From an uncultured Lachnospiraceae bacterium (lineage in GTDB: Bacteria; Bacillota; Clostridia; Lachnospirales; Lachnospiraceae), in contig CAJUEX010000035.1 in NCBI GenBank assembly GCA_910585715.1, positions 1 to 33,881 of the forward strand: a stretch of 33,881 nt of DNA, in the 5' to 3' direction. Numbering within the stretch: position 1 is the first letter of the stretch; each line of letters opens with the position of its first letter. Made by a program: the position numbers and the translations under genes. Shown here piece after piece: positions 1-8,720 of the stretch. A model generated the notes under the pieces. That model saw only the letters and a list, made by a program, of their open reading frames with translations, was not told where the DNA came from and did not search any database.

Positions 1-52
1 GCTCGTCGGGCTCATAACCCGAAGGTCATAGGTTCAAATCCTGTCCCCGCTA
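1..52 (+). tRNA. tRNA-fMet (CAT), 5' truncated by window edge
   Basis: The anticodon arm TCGGG-CTCATAA-CCCGA (6-22) has anticodon CAT at 13-15. Three consecutive G-C pairs flank the loop, which is the hallmark of initiator tRNA rather than elongator Met. The T arm (28-44) and acceptor 3' strand CCCCGCT (45-51) with discriminator A52 follow. CCA is not encoded. The 5' acceptor strand and most of the D arm lie outside the window. Confidence 0.9.
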
Positions 53-58
53 CTCAAT

Positions 59-131
<73 letters not shown>

Positions 132-141
132 TACCCCCTGT

Positions 142-212
142 GCGGGTGTAGTTCAATGGTAGAACACTAGCCTTCCAAGCTAGATACGTGGGTTCGATTC
201 CCATCACCCGCT
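142..212 (+). tRNA. tRNA-Gly (TCC)
   Basis: Acceptor GCGGGTG (142-148) pairs with CACCCGC (205-211), discriminator T212. The anticodon arm CTAGC-CTTCCAA-GCTAG gives TCC. The D arm is short, as is typical of tRNA-Gly. CCA is not encoded. Confidence 0.96.
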
Positions 213-217
213 TCTGT

Positions 218-291
<74 letters not shown>

Positions 292-295
292 TTAT

Positions 296-370
296 GGTGG
301 GTATAGCGCAGTTGGTTAGCGCGCCAGATTGTGGCTCTGGAGGCCAAGGGTTCGAATCCCTTTATCCACC
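296..370 (+). tRNA. tRNA-His (GTG)
   Basis: Acceptor GTGGGTA (297-303) pairs with TATCCAC (363-369). An extra G at 296 (position -1) faces discriminator C370, the tRNA-His signature. The anticodon arm CCAGA-TTGTGGC-TCTGG gives GTG. CCA is not encoded. Confidence 0.96.
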
Positions 371-396
371 TTCATTGCCGAGGATGCAGTGAGTAC

Positions 397-468
397 TGGG
401 GTATCGCCAAGCGGTAAGGCACAGGACTTTGACTCCTGCATTCGCTGGTTCGAATCCAGCTAGCCCAG
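397..468 (+). tRNA. tRNA-Gln (TTG)
   Basis: The anticodon arm CAGGA-CTTTGAC-TCCTG gives TTG, and the T arm GCTGG/CCAGC is perfect. The acceptor strands TGGGGTA (397-403) and TAGCCCA (461-467) leave a G-G mismatch at pair 5-68. The expected partner would be C at either side. Confidence 0.94.
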
Positions 469-476
469 TTATATAT

Positions 477-549
477 GGGCCACTAGCTCAGGTGGTAGAG
501 CACTTGACTTTTAATCAAGTTGTCCGGGGTTCGAGTCCCCGGTGGCTCA
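477..549 (+). tRNA. tRNA-Lys (TTT)
   Basis: Acceptor GGGCCAC (477-483) pairs with GTGGCTC (542-548) with one G-U pair, discriminator A549. The anticodon arm CTTGA-CTTTTAA-TCAAG gives TTT. It is the last gene of the array before a terminator. Confidence 0.96.
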
Positions 550-615
550 TGAATTATTTCAATTGGATATATGGAAAGTTTTTTACGAATTAGGTAAAAT
601 CAAAAAGATATAAGG

Positions 616-657
616 ACTGTATCGGACATTATGTGCCAATGCAGTTTTTTTGTTTTT
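616..657 (+). terminator. Rho-independent terminator of the tRNA array
   Basis: An imperfect hairpin (616-645; outer stem ACTG/CAGT, with ATCGG against CCAAT further in) runs straight into a T-rich tract (645-657). It follows the last tRNA and precedes the first protein gene. The rest of the 550-734 gap is AT-rich. A TATGAT at 683-688 could be a -10 for the next gene, but no good -35 is seen. Confidence 0.7.
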
Positions 658-734
658 GATACAGTTTCCTATTTATAAAAGATATGATAAAATAAAACAA
701 TGAAAAAGAATAGAAAAAAGAGGAGAAAAGCAAT

Positions 735-1319
735 ATGACTTTATCTATTACAAGAGAAGAGGCATTGAATTTATTAAAGGAATATAATAAAGAGCCATTT
801 CATATTTTACACGCACTTACAGTAGAAGGGGTTATGAGATGGTATGCAAAAGAACTGGGTTATGGAAAGGAGGAGGAATATTGGGGAATAACGGGACTGC
901 TTCATGACATCGATTTTGAACTTTATCCTGAGGAGCATTGTAAGAAGGCGCCGGAGCTTCTAAAGAAGGGAAATGTATCAGAAGACATGATTTATTCTGT
1001 TTGCAGCCATGGATATGGAATATGTTCGGATGTAGAACCAAAGCATGAAATGGAAAAGGTGCTGTTTGCGGCGGATGAATTAACCGGGTTGATTGGCGCA
1101 GCAGCCAGAATGCGCCCTTCTAAAAGCGTTATGGATATGGAATTGTCCAGTCTTAAGAAAAAATTTAAAGATAAAAAATTTGCAGCAGGCTGTTCCCGTG
1201 ATATTATTAAAACAGGTGCGGAAAGTCTGGGTTGGGAGCTGGATGCCTTATTGGAAAAGACAATCCTGGCAATGCGCTCCTGTGAAGAAAAGATAAATAA
1301 GGAAATGGAGCAAATATAG
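735..1319 (+). CDS. HD-superfamily metal-dependent hydrolase
   Basis: A 194-residue protein with HD-domain metal ligands in order: H26, the H57-D58 doublet (motif LLHDID), H92 (CSHGYG) and D114 (AADELTG). HD proteins of this compact type are predicted phosphohydrolases or nucleases in the cytoplasm; the substrate is not known. The start is set by AGAGGAG 10 nt upstream. It is followed after 13 nt by the isochorismatase-fold gene, so the two are likely cotranscribed. The HD call is firm, but no pathway is assigned. Confidence 0.85.
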   Translation: MTLSITREEALNLLKEYNKEPFHILHALTVEGVMRWYAKELGYGKEEEYWGITGLLHDIDFELYPEEHCKKAPELLKKGNVSEDMIYSVCSHGYGICSDVEPKHEMEKVLFAADELTGLIGAAARMRPSKSVMDMELSSLKKKFKDKKFAAGCSRDIIKTGAESLGWELDALLEKTILAMRSCEEKINKEMEQI

Positions 1320-1332
1320 AAGGGGATTTATC

Positions 1333-1854
1333 ATGAAAATTTTAATTGTTGTAGATATGCAGAATGATTTTATTGACGGAGCCCTTGGGACAAAAGAAGC
1401 AGAAGCAATTGTGAAAAATGTGAAAGATAAAATTCGTCAATATAAAGAAGAGAAACAGCTTGTATTGTTTACAAGAGATACACATGAGGAAAACTATTTG
1501 CAAACAAGAGAAGGCAGGTATCTGCCGGTTGCCCATTGTATAAGAGGGAGCATGGGCTGGAACATAAAGGACACGTTAGCGGATGAGAATGATATTGTAG
1601 TGGATAAACCAACTTTTGGTTCTTTAGAGCTTGTGGAACGAATAAAATCCTTAACGGAAGCTGCCAATATGGAATCCATTGAGCTTATAGGCTTATGTAC
1701 GGATATTTGCGTGATTTCAAATGCCATGATTTGTAAGGCGGCATTTCCGGAGGCGGATATTCTGGTGGATAAAAGCTGTTGCGCAGGCGTTACGCCTGAA
1801 AGCCATCATACAGCATTGGAAGCTATGAAAATGTGCCAGATTATCATAGAGTAA
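1333..1854 (+). CDS. Isochorismatase-family cysteine hydrolase (nicotinamidase-like)
   Basis: A 173-residue single-domain cysteine hydrolase. The catalytic triad can be read as D8 (VDMQNDF), K92 (DKPTFGS) and C126 (GLCTDICV), all in the family arrangement. Relatives hydrolyse nicotinamide, isochorismate, ureidoacrylate or other amides. The length fits the short amidase-like branch rather than classical PncA, so nicotinamidase is only a guess. Start supported by AGAAGGGG upstream. A 57-nt AT-rich gap separates it from the murL-like gene. Confidence 0.85.
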   Translation: MKILIVVDMQNDFIDGALGTKEAEAIVKNVKDKIRQYKEEKQLVLFTRDTHEENYLQTREGRYLPVAHCIRGSMGWNIKDTLADENDIVVDKPTFGSLELVERIKSLTEAANMESIELIGLCTDICVISNAMICKAAFPEADILVDKSCCAGVTPESHHTALEAMKMCQIIIE

Positions 1855-1911
1855 AATGAGAGTCAAAAAACTGGTTTTATATATATAAATTTTTTATGGG
1901 GAGAAAGCAAT

Positions 1912-3288
1912 ATGCTTCAATATGAACAGTTACGAAAGGATTATCCTTTATTTCAGTATAAGGACTATCAGTTAGAAGAAAGCGGGGAAGATATCTTAAT
2001 CACCTATTATTTTGAAATACCTGGTCTGTCTTCTTTTGCTCCCACCTGGAGATTCCCAAAGGGAGCACATAAGCTGGAGGATTTAAGGAAAAACGGAACA
2101 TTTCTGGAATTGGTTTTTTCACTGGGAATGGTAGAGCTTGTGAGCTACTGGAAAATTACCTGTTCAAAAAAGGTAGAGGTTTTGGCAGGTGCTTTTTCTT
2201 TTCGGCAGATGTTATGGTGGAAGAATTTATATTTTCATGGGCTGGGTGAGTTTTTTTATACAAATGGAATTGAGCCGGACCAGGAGGAATTTATGGAGCT
2301 GATTTCCATGGGGAAGGAAATAGAAGCGGAAAAACAGCCATTGAAAGAGCCTTTTGGATGTCTGGTGCCTGTTGGAGGGGGAAAGGATTCAGCAGTTTCC
2401 CTTGAGCTGTTAAAAAGGGCAGGAGAGCCATGTACCTGTTGCATTATTAATCCAAGAGGCGCTACATTAAATACTGTAACTGCTGCAGGTTACAAGGAGG
2501 AAGATGCTTATATTATAAAGAGAACTCTGGATAAAAATATGTTAAGGCTGAATAAGGAAGGATTTTTAAACGGCCATACTCCTTTTTCTGCACTGGTGGC
2601 ATTTTCCACAACCCTTGCTGCATATTTAAGAAATATAAAATATATTGTACTTTCCAATGAGGCAAGCGCCAATGAAAGTACGGTACTAGGCAGCAGCGTC
2701 AATCACCAGTATTCCAAAAGCTTTGCTTTTGAAAAGGATTTTCATGAGTATGAGGCGGAATATATTGGCAGCGGAACTTATTATTTCAGCCTGCTCAGGC
2801 CGTTAAGCGAATTTCAGATTGGAAGGTTTTTTTCAACCTGTCAGGCGTATCATGATATTTTCAGAAGCTGTAATGCAGGCAGTAAGGAGAACAAATGGTG
2901 CAGTCATTGTCCGAAGTGTCTGTTTGTCTTTTTGATTTTATCTCCCTTCATTTCCCATGAAAGATTATGTGAAATCTTTGGCAGGGATATGTTGGAAGAT
3001 TCGGAAATGATTCCTGTTATGGATCAGCTTATCGGCATGGTAGAGGAAAAGCCTTTTGAATGCGTGGGAAGCAGGGAAGAGGTCAATACTGCCATTTCCA
3101 TGACGATTGTAGCTATGGAACAGGAAGGAAAACCGCTTCCGAAGTTATTTATCCATTATAAGACGACATCCTTGTATACAGAATATAAAGAGAAAGAAAA
3201 TTCTTATTTGACTTATTATGAAGAAGAAAACCTGTTACCGGAGCAATTTGCACAGTTAGTAAGGGAGAACTGTTACAGTAACGCATAA
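1912..3288 (+). CDS. murL: MurL-like UDP-MurNAc-L-Ala-L-Glu epimerase
   Basis: A 458-residue protein with an ATP pyrophosphatase-type P-loop VGGGKDS (154-160) in its middle and a cysteine cluster CSHCPKC (330-336). This fits MurL, known from Xanthomonas, which uses ATP to epimerise the terminal L-Glu of UDP-MurNAc-L-Ala-L-Glu to D-Glu. The immediate downstream gene encodes a MurD-type ligase, as in the Xanthomonas murD2-murL pair, which is the main support for the specific call. Start: GGGGAG lies 8 nt upstream of ATG. Expected to be cytoplasmic. Alternative: an uncharacterised PP-loop enzyme. The family is known mostly outside Firmicutes. Confidence 0.75.
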   Translation: MLQYEQLRKDYPLFQYKDYQLEESGEDILITYYFEIPGLSSFAPTWRFPKGAHKLEDLRKNGTFLELVFSLGMVELVSYWKITCSKKVEVLAGAFSFRQMLWWKNLYFHGLGEFFYTNGIEPDQEEFMELISMGKEIEAEKQPLKEPFGCLVPVGGGKDSAVSLELLKRAGEPCTCCIINPRGATLNTVTAAGYKEEDAYIIKRTLDKNMLRLNKEGFLNGHTPFSALVAFSTTLAAYLRNIKYIVLSNEASANESTVLGSSVNHQYSKSFAFEKDFHEYEAEYIGSGTYYFSLLRPLSEFQIGRFFSTCQAYHDIFRSCNAGSKENKWCSHCPKCLFVFLILSPFISHERLCEIFGRDMLEDSEMIPVMDQLIGMVEEKPFECVGSREEVNTAISMTIVAMEQEGKPLPKLFIHYKTTSLYTEYKEKENSYLTYYEEENLLPEQFAQLVRENCYSNA

Positions 3289-3321
3289 GAAAATATAAAA
3301 ATATCATAAGAAGGAAGACAA

Positions 3322-4665
3322 ATGGAAGAAACAATTAAAAAGTTGATTTCCGAAAAAAAAATAGTAATTCTTGGTTATGGAAGGGAAGGAAAATCCACTT
3401 ATCAGCTTTTGGAAAGAGTGGGCGGCTATAAGGAACTGGCTGTTGCTGACTTAAATCCTGTAGGAGATCAATTGCCGGAATGTGTACATTGCATATGGGG
3501 ACAGGACTATCAGGACTGCCTGGATGATTATGATATTGTATTTAAAAGTCCGGGAGTGGTACTGGAAAAGGATATAAAAGAATATTCCAGCCGTATTTTA
3601 TCACAAACGGAGGTTTTTTTCTCGCATTATAGGAACCAAATAGTTGGAATTACCGGAACCAAAGGAAAGAGCACTACTACAACTTTATTATATCAAATAT
3701 TAAAGACAGCAGGGAAAAAGGCTGTGTTAGCGGGCAATATAGGAATACCGGCATTTGATATGATTGATAGCATTGAAGAAGATACCATTGTTGTATTTGA
3801 GATGTCTTCCCATCAGCTGGAGTATATGACGGTTTCTCCCCATATAGGAGCCTTATTGAATATCCATGAGGAGCATCTTGATCATTATGGAACTATGGAA
3901 AAATATGTAGCTGCAAAAGAAAGAATTTATAAAAATATGCAAAAAGAGGATATTCTTTTTTGCAATGTGGAAAACCTTCCCGCTTCCGGAGACTGCAAGG
4001 CACGGGTTATTCCTTTTCCTGTGAAGGATGGACTGAATCTGGTAATGGAAGAGAAAGAAAAGCCATATATTTTATATAAAGACAATTCATTTGAAATTCC
4101 TTTAGAAGAGATACATCTGGTGGGCCAGCATAATTTTCTGGATATTGCCGTGGCATATGGAATTGCCGGTCTTTTAGGAATCAATGATGACCGGTTTAAG
4201 GAAGGGTTGATTGCATATGAGCCTTTGCCCCATCGTCTGGAAAAGGTAGGAACCTATGGGGACATTACATTTTATGATGATTCCATTTCCACCATATGCG
4301 ATACTACCATGAAGGCCCTGACAAGTATTAAGGACGTGAATACAGTATTGATTGGGGGAATGGACAGGGGGATACATTATAAAGAGCTGATAGAATTTCT
4401 GTCAGAAAATCCTGTTGCGCATATAATACTGATGGAAGCAACCGGAAAAAGAATTTATCAGGAAATCAAGAAGGAATACAAAAATTTTATTAATCCGAAA
4501 AGACTGTATCTGGTAAAGGACTTAAAGGAGGCTGTAGAATTATCCAAAAGAATAACCCAAAAAGGCACAAGCTGCGTTTTGTCTCCTGCAGCAGCAAGCT
4601 ACGGTATTTTTAAAAATTTTGAGGAACGAGGAGAGAAATTTAAAAAATATGTAAAAAATACTTAG
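3322..4665 (+). CDS. murD2: MurD-type UDP-MurNAc-L-Ala glutamate ligase, probably L-Glu-adding MurD2
   Basis: A 447-residue Mur ligase with an N-terminal Rossmann-like domain (VILGYGREGKST near the start), ATP-binding loop GITGTKGKST (109-118), the central motif EMSSHQLE, the NIHEEHLDHYGT segment, and a C-terminal domain with the PHRLEKVG and DDSISTICDTTMKAL motifs. Canonical MurD adds D-Glu to UDP-MurNAc-L-Ala. Because a MurL-like epimerase lies 33 nt upstream, this copy more likely adds L-Glu, followed by epimerisation. Sequence alone does not prove glutamate chirality. A canonical murD elsewhere in the genome would support this role. Confidence 0.75.
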   Translation: MEETIKKLISEKKIVILGYGREGKSTYQLLERVGGYKELAVADLNPVGDQLPECVHCIWGQDYQDCLDDYDIVFKSPGVVLEKDIKEYSSRILSQTEVFFSHYRNQIVGITGTKGKSTTTTLLYQILKTAGKKAVLAGNIGIPAFDMIDSIEEDTIVVFEMSSHQLEYMTVSPHIGALLNIHEEHLDHYGTMEKYVAAKERIYKNMQKEDILFCNVENLPASGDCKARVIPFPVKDGLNLVMEEKEKPYILYKDNSFEIPLEEIHLVGQHNFLDIAVAYGIAGLLGINDDRFKEGLIAYEPLPHRLEKVGTYGDITFYDDSISTICDTTMKALTSIKDVNTVLIGGMDRGIHYKELIEFLSENPVAHIILMEATGKRIYQEIKKEYKNFINPKRLYLVKDLKEAVELSKRITQKGTSCVLSPAAASYGIFKNFEERGEKFKKYVKNT

Positions 4666-4726
4666 ACAAATGAGTATTTTAGTGCTAATATGGACATGGA
4701 GAAATTTTTCAAAGGGAGGAATGAAC

Positions 4727-5173
4727 ATGAGAAAAAAGTTTATTGTTTTATGTATGCTGGCAGCTATGTTCGTTTTACTTACAGGCTGTGCAGGGCAGAG
4801 GGACGGAGAGACCACGATTTTGGTAGAGCCCATTGATGGCGGGTCAAATCTGCAGGCAGTTTTACAGGTAAATACCAAATCCGGGAAAGAGTGGAGTTAT
4901 CTTATCGGAGAAGGTATACTGACTGAGAAATCTTCAAAGCACTATGAAGGATTTTTTGTAGCAAATAAAAAGGATACTTATGTATTTGAGGCGGACGATA
5001 CAGGTAAGGAAATGTTTTATTGTATTTTAATGGCGCCGGAAGATTATGACAATGCAAAGGTTTATGAATATACTTTGACAATTGACGGTTCGGCAAAAAT
5101 ATCCATTGATTCAAAAAGGGATTATTTGCTTTCCGAAAATGCCACGTTAATGAAACAGGTAAAGGGAGAATAG
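4727..5173 (+). CDS. Predicted lipoprotein of unknown function
   Basis: A 148-residue product with a lipoprotein signal: basic start MRKK, a hydrophobic segment (5-18) and lipobox LTGC with C21 as the predicted lipidated cysteine. The mature part is acidic and shows no recognised domain. The start is ATG 4727, placed 6 nt after AAAGGGAGGA (4711-4720). ATG 4721 abuts the ribosome site, and a start at 4670 would bury the signal peptide. It lies 61 nt after murD2 and ends at a terminator, so it probably closes that operon. Likely anchored on the outer face of the membrane. Confidence 0.75.
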   Translation: MRKKFIVLCMLAAMFVLLTGCAGQRDGETTILVEPIDGGSNLQAVLQVNTKSGKEWSYLIGEGILTEKSSKHYEGFFVANKKDTYVFEADDTGKEMFYCILMAPEDYDNAKVYEYTLTIDGSAKISIDSKRDYLLSENATLMKQVKGE

Positions 5174-5185
5174 ATTTTAAGATTA

Positions 5186-5223
5186 AAAGGAGCTGAAATT
5201 CTTTGAATAAAGGCTCTTTTTTT
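5186..5223 (+). terminator. Rho-independent terminator after the lipoprotein gene
   Basis: AAAGGAGC (5186-5193) pairs with GCTCTTTT (5213-5220) with one G-U pair, a 19-nt loop and a continuous T tract to 5223. It sits just after the stop at 5173 and before the next promoter. Confidence 0.75.
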
Positions 5224-5234
5224 GTGGAAAAGTA

Positions 5235-5263
5235 TTTAGAAAGTGAAGAACTTGTGATATACT
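5235..5263 (+). promoter_or_regulatory. Extended -10 promoter for the HD/decarboxylase pair
   Basis: TATACT (5258-5263) is preceded by TG at 5255-5256, forming an extended -10 (TGnTATACT). The -35 at 17 nt spacing is weak (TTTAGA, 5235-5240), as is usual for extended -10 promoters. It lies between a terminator and the 5302 start. Confidence 0.55.
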
Positions 5264-5301
5264 GTATTGGTATTCTTTTAAGGAAGAAATGGGATTAAAT
5301 T

Positions 5302-5805
5302 ATGAAACAAAACAGCATGAAAAGACAAAAAGTTCATAAGGCAATTTTAAAGTATGGAAATGATATTCTGCACTCGCCCGGTTTTATCGATTCCGGCAGG
5401 TCTGTACAGCATGGCAATATGTCGGTCAGGCAACATTCCATTGATGTAGCCAAATGCAGCCTGCAGATTAGCAGGAAGCTACCGTTTCAGTTTAAAGAAA
5501 AGGATTTGGTCAGAGGCGCTCTGCTTCATGATTATTTTCTGTATGATTGGCATAATAAGAAGGTAAGGTTACGGGATATAAGGGAATTTTATAAGCTTCA
5601 TGGCTTTTCCCATCCGGTAACGGCATTAAAAAATGCAAAAAAGGAATTTGAACTGACAAAGAGGGAAGAGGACATTATAAGAAAGCATATGTGGCCTCTT
5701 ACTATTAAGCCGCCTGCATGCAGGGAAGCATGGGTGGTGACTCTTGCAGACAAATATTGTTCTTTGCTGGAGACTTTTCGGCTGCGGCATGGGGATATGG
5801 CATGA
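5302..5805 (+). CDS. HD-domain phosphohydrolase
   Basis: A 167-residue HD protein with ligands H45 (VRQHSID), H76-D77 (ALLHDYF), H100/H104 (LHGFSHP) and D148 (TLADKYC). The order matches small HD/HDIG phosphohydrolases of Clostridia; the substrate is unknown. The start follows GGAAGAAAT and a promoter at 5235-5263. Its stop overlaps the start of the next gene (ATGA at 5802-5805), so the PLP enzyme is translationally coupled to it. It is not closely similar to the HD protein at 735. Confidence 0.82.
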   Translation: MKQNSMKRQKVHKAILKYGNDILHSPGFIDSGRSVQHGNMSVRQHSIDVAKCSLQISRKLPFQFKEKDLVRGALLHDYFLYDWHNKKVRLRDIREFYKLHGFSHPVTALKNAKKEFELTKREEDIIRKHMWPLTIKPPACREAWVVTLADKYCSLLETFRLRHGDMA

Positions 5806-7232
5806 GCAGTTTGTTTCACAGACTTTCCCGGCTGGCTGAAGAGGATATATATCCTTTTCATATGCCGGGGCACAAAAGAAATATGCCAGGACATGTGCTG
5901 CAGGCAACATATCAATTGGATATTACGGAAATAGAGGACTTTGATAATCTTCACAGTCCGACAGGCATAATTAAACAGGCGCAAAAAAGAGCAGCCGATT
6001 TGTGGGGAGCAAGGGAAAGCTTTTTCCTTGTAAATGGCAGTACCGGAGGGATTTTGGCAGCGCTTTCAGCGGCATTTCCAAAGGGCAGCGAAATCATTTT
6101 AGCCAGAAACTGCCATAAAGCGGCTTACCATGGAATGCTCCTTAGAGATATGAAGGCACATTATTTATATCCGGAGCTGATAGAGGAAGGTTTTTTATAT
6201 AAGTCTGTAATGCCGGAGCAGGTTGAGGCATTGTATGATAAATATCCGGAAAGCAGGGGAGTGTTTCTTACTTCACCCAATTATGACGGAGTTGTTTCGC
6301 CCATCAGGGAAATCAGCCGGATTGTTCACAGCCATGGAGGTATTCTAATCGTGGATGAAGCCCATGGCGCTCATTTTGGATTGACCCGGGAATTTCCTGA
6401 AAGCGCCGTGACCCAGGGGGCGGACATTGTAATACAAAGTCTCCACAAAACACTGCCTTCCTTTACCCAGACAGGACTTTTGCATTTATGCAGCGACCGG
6501 GTCCAAAAGGAAAGGGTTCAGAAGTATTTAGGAATCTATCAGACAAGCAGTCCTTCCTATTTATTTATGAGCACTATGGAGCAGTGTATTGAGAGGATGG
6601 AAAAGGAAAAAGATATTTTATTTTCCGGATTATCACAAAATATAGATAAATTTTTAAGCGCTGTAAAGGACCTGGTTTATTTACAGGTTTTGGATGAACG
6701 GTTTATCATTGACAAAGATATATACCAGTTTGACAAAAGCAAACTGATTATCAGCACTTATGGCACCAATATTTCGGGAAAAGAGTTGTCTGATAAGCTG
6801 TTAAAGCAATATCACTTACAGATGGAAATGGCATGTGAGCATTATGTATTGGCGCTTACCTCCATTTGCGACAGGCAGGAGGGATTTAGAAGACTGGCAA
6901 AAGCTCTTTTAGAGATAGACAAGGAGCTTCAGGGCGGCTTACAGGAGCCTATTGTAAAAGGTCTGGAGGTTTTTTGGCCAAAGGAAGAAAATATTGCCTT
7001 TTCCATAAGTCAGGCGGAAGAAGCAAAAAAGGAGAAAGTTCCCTTTAACCAATGTGAAAACAAAGTCAGCGGGGAATTTTTGTATTTATATCCGCCGGGA
7101 GTGCCTTTTGTAGTGCCGGGGGAATATATTACAAGAGAAATGATTGAACAGATAAATCATTATAAGGAACAGGGATTGTCTATTCTGGGATGTATGGACG
7201 ATACGATTACCTATCTGGAAGTACTCAGATAA
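5802..7232 (+). CDS. PLP-dependent Orn/Lys/Arg decarboxylase-family protein (YaaO-like)
   Basis: 476 residues of the fold-type I Orn/Lys/Arg decarboxylase family. Visible features are the N-terminal FHMPGHKRN motif, the SPNYDG segment, PLP-ring aspartate D185 (VDEAHGAHFG) and Schiff-base lysine K216 (SLHKTLPS). The C-terminal part has the YPPGVPFVVPGE motif of the family. It probably decarboxylates a basic amino acid to a polyamine precursor; the substrate cannot be read. The start at 5802 was chosen because ATGA overlaps the previous stop. The yaaO gene precedes the holB region in Bacillus, and the neighbourhood here matches. Confidence 0.85.
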   Translation: MSSLFHRLSRLAEEDIYPFHMPGHKRNMPGHVLQATYQLDITEIEDFDNLHSPTGIIKQAQKRAADLWGARESFFLVNGSTGGILAALSAAFPKGSEIILARNCHKAAYHGMLLRDMKAHYLYPELIEEGFLYKSVMPEQVEALYDKYPESRGVFLTSPNYDGVVSPIREISRIVHSHGGILIVDEAHGAHFGLTREFPESAVTQGADIVIQSLHKTLPSFTQTGLLHLCSDRVQKERVQKYLGIYQTSSPSYLFMSTMEQCIERMEKEKDILFSGLSQNIDKFLSAVKDLVYLQVLDERFIIDKDIYQFDKSKLIISTYGTNISGKELSDKLLKQYHLQMEMACEHYVLALTSICDRQEGFRRLAKALLEIDKELQGGLQEPIVKGLEVFWPKEENIAFSISQAEEAKKEKVPFNQCENKVSGEFLYLYPPGVPFVVPGEYITREMIEQINHYKEQGLSILGCMDDTITYLEVLR

Positions 7233-7290
7233 TCCTTTATGTAGTTAGGGACAGAATGTGAAAATAGAAAGAGTTGGAAAGGAAAAAGAA

Positions 7291-8703
7291 ATGAGAAAAA
7301 CGAAAATAATTTGTACTATTGGACCTTCATCTGAAAGCGAGGATAAATTAAGAGAGCTGATACTTGCAGGCATGAATGTGGCGAGATTTAACTTTTCCCA
7401 TGGTACCCATGAAGAACAGAAAGCAAAGTTTGCCAAAGTATTAAAGGTAAGCAGTGAATTGAATCTGCCGGTGGCTTCTCTGTTGGATACAAAGGGTCCG
7501 GAAATCCGGTTAAGGGATTTTGAAGGCGGTAAGGTCATGTTGGAGGCAGGACAGACATTTACATTAACTACAGAGGAAATAATGGGAACGGCGGAAAAGG
7601 CTACCATTACTTATAAAGGACTGAAAAAGGATGTTTCTGAGGGAATGACTATTTTAATTGATGATGGAAAGATTGAAATGGTAATTGAAAGTATTTCTGA
7701 TACAGACATTATCTGCCGTGTCATAAATGGAGGACCGGTTTCCAATCATAAAGGAATTAATGTGCCCGGAGCGGTTCTTTCCATGCCATATATCAGTCAG
7801 GCAGACAGGGAGGACATTATTTTTTGTGCGGAAATGGGATATGATTTTCTGGCGGCGTCCTTTGCACGTACAAAAGAGGATATTTTAGAGGTACGCGCCC
7901 TATTAAATGAGCATAACTCCACCGCAAAGATTATTGCGAAAATAGAAAATATGCAGGGTATTAAAAATCTGGATGAAATTTTGGAGGTTTCTGACGGAAT
8001 TATGGTGGCAAGAGGTGACATGGGCGTGGAAATTCCTTTAGAAGAGGTGCCGGTGCTCCAGAAGGACATGATAAAAAAGGCAGTGGCAAAAGGAAAACAT
8101 GTTATTACGGCGACTCAGATGTTGGAATCCATGATAAATAATCCAAGACCTACCAGGGCGGAGACAACAGATGTTGCCAATGCCATTTATGACGGCACCA
8201 CGGCTATTATGCTTTCAGGAGAAAGCGCTGCCGGTAAATATCCGGTGGAAGCGGTAAAGACCATGGCCAGAATTGCAGAGAGAACAGAACAGGCAATTGA
8301 TTATAAGGGGCGGCTTAAGAAAATGGAACTGGCAGGAATGACAGATATTACCACCGCCATTTCCCATGCTACCTGTACGACTGCCATGGATTTAAATGCG
8401 GCAGCCATTATTACAGTAACAATGTCCGGAACTACCGCAGCCATGATTTCCAGATATAAGCCAAACTGTCCCATTATCGGCTGCAGTGTGAACCCAAGAG
8501 TATGCAGACAGCTGAATTTAAGCTGGGGCATCCATCCTCTGCTGATAGAAAAGGAAGAAAAGGCAGATGACTTGTTTGATTCCGCTGCCAGAGCTGCGGA
8601 AAAAGCAGGGCTGGTTAAGAGGGGCGATATCGTTGTCATTACGGCAGGAGTTCCCTTAGGCATTGCAGGGAAGACGAATATGATACGGGTTATTGAAGTT
8701 TAG
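7291..8703 (+). CDS. pyk: Pyruvate kinase
   Basis: A 470-residue pyruvate kinase converting phosphoenolpyruvate and ADP to pyruvate and ATP in glycolysis. It shows the classical N terminus MRKTKIICTIGPSS, the NFSHG motif, substrate loop IIAKIENMQGI and ARGDMGVE, followed by the ATQMLESM segment. The extra C-terminal PEP-utilizer-like domain of Bacillus Pyk is absent. Start: ATG 7291 follows GGAAAGG at a good distance; an upstream GTG (7258) would add residues outside the family pattern. It sits between the yaaO-like and yaaR genes, where tmk is found in Bacillus. No terminator other than the palindrome at 8723 is seen after it. Confidence 0.95.
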   Translation: MRKTKIICTIGPSSESEDKLRELILAGMNVARFNFSHGTHEEQKAKFAKVLKVSSELNLPVASLLDTKGPEIRLRDFEGGKVMLEAGQTFTLTTEEIMGTAEKATITYKGLKKDVSEGMTILIDDGKIEMVIESISDTDIICRVINGGPVSNHKGINVPGAVLSMPYISQADREDIIFCAEMGYDFLAASFARTKEDILEVRALLNEHNSTAKIIAKIENMQGIKNLDEILEVSDGIMVARGDMGVEIPLEEVPVLQKDMIKKAVAKGKHVITATQMLESMINNPRPTRAETTDVANAIYDGTTAIMLSGESAAGKYPVEAVKTMARIAERTEQAIDYKGRLKKMELAGMTDITTAISHATCTTAMDLNAAAIITVTMSGTTAAMISRYKPNCPIIGCSVNPRVCRQLNLSWGIHPLLIEKEEKADDLFDSAARAAEKAGLVKRGDIVVITAGVPLGIAGKTNMIRVIEV

Positions 8704-8720
8704 CTTTCTGCGCAGTGATT

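Noticed and set aside
683..688. TATGAT as the promoter -10 of the first HD gene
   Set aside because: The nearest -35-like TTGATA lies 21 nt upstream, too far for a confident promoter call.
4670..4726. Longer start for the lipoprotein
   Set aside because: It would put 19 residues before the signal peptide and ignores the AAAGGGAGGA site just before 4727.
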